Made by a program: the position numbers and the translations under genes. Shown here in pieces: positions 34,460 to 34,496 of a DNA stretch of 34,496 bases. A model generated the notes under the pieces. It saw only the letters and a list, made by a program, of their open reading frames with translations, had not been told where the DNA came from and ran no database searches. The stretch's first letter is position 1, and the number at the start of each line of letters is the position of its first letter. Origin of the DNA: Lachnobacterium bovis (GTDB lineage: Bacteria > Bacillota > Clostridia > Lachnospirales > Lachnospiraceae); contig NZ_FOGW01000010.1 of the NCBI RefSeq assembly GCF_900111325.1, positions 1 through 34,496 on the forward strand. Direction: 5' to 3'.

Positions 34460-34496
34460 GATTAAGAATTTAAAACTCCGAGAGGAGACGAGAACA
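34460..34496 (+). CRISPR. First CRISPR repeat, array cut by the window edge
   Basis: The last ~36-37 bases contain AAAACTCCGAGAGGAGACGA followed by GAAC. The CTCC-GAGA-GGAG mini-hairpin and the GAGACG..AAC ending are typical of repeats used with type III/Cas6 systems. It directly follows the cas operon and a leader-like gap. Only one copy is inside the window, so repetition cannot be seen; exact repeat limits are a guess. Confidence 0.65.

Overview
The window reads as chromosomal DNA of a low-GC Firmicute. A gut Lachnospiraceae-type Clostridium is the best inference, from the combination of DapL, a eukaryote-type HisA, GSI glutamine synthetase paired with an ANTAR regulator, a fused AraC/GH39 regulator and a C-glycoside-type catabolic operon. 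No rRNA, tRNA, IS element or phage gene was seen.

1-8,000: a reverse-strand LacI-like sensor protein without a DNA-binding domain, then a forward run of nine genes for a compact Tad/Flp-like (type IVc) secretion or pilus machine. It comprises a CpaF/TadA ATPase, one protein that looks like TadB fused to TadC, a TadE-like protein, a family of very short pilin-like proteins (34, 48 and 63 aa) that start directly with a shared MK-x-x-x-E-x-YG motif and have no leader, a longer member carrying an Ig-like domain, another membrane protein, and a 618-aa secreted adhesin-like protein. No prepilin peptidase is present. This is the least conventional part of the window.

8,000-15,500: housekeeping genes. 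On the minus strand are a CNNM/CBS/CorC membrane protein and guaB, the latter behind a ~200-nt leader with terminator and competing antiterminator pairings. On the plus strand are hisA (behind a promoter and terminator-like leader hairpin), glnA, an ANTAR protein with a degenerate receiver domain, and dapL.

15,600-24,700: a catabolic island. An AraC regulator fused to a GH39-like domain that appears to lack the acid/base glutamate lies upstream of a six-gene operon: TIM-barrel protein, DUF6379-type small subunit, second TIM-barrel isomerase, two Gfo/Idh/MocA oxidoreductases and a GPH-family transporter. The first two match the alpha and beta subunits of bacterial C-glycoside deglycosidases (described as dgp/dfg systems in gut bacteria). 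The operon is therefore best read as uptake, 3-oxidation and C-C or glycosidic cleavage of a plant glycoside, followed by processing of the 3-keto sugar. A strong terminator closes it.

24,700-34,496: a possible membrane-protein remnant, an unexplained hairpin-rich element, then a complete type III-A CRISPR-Cas locus (cas6-cas10-csm2-csm3-csm4-csm5-cas1-cas2-csm6). HD, GGDD, Csm3 Asp, Cas1 and Csm6 HEPN motifs are all intact. The last 37 bases look like the first repeat of a CRISPR array cut by the window edge.
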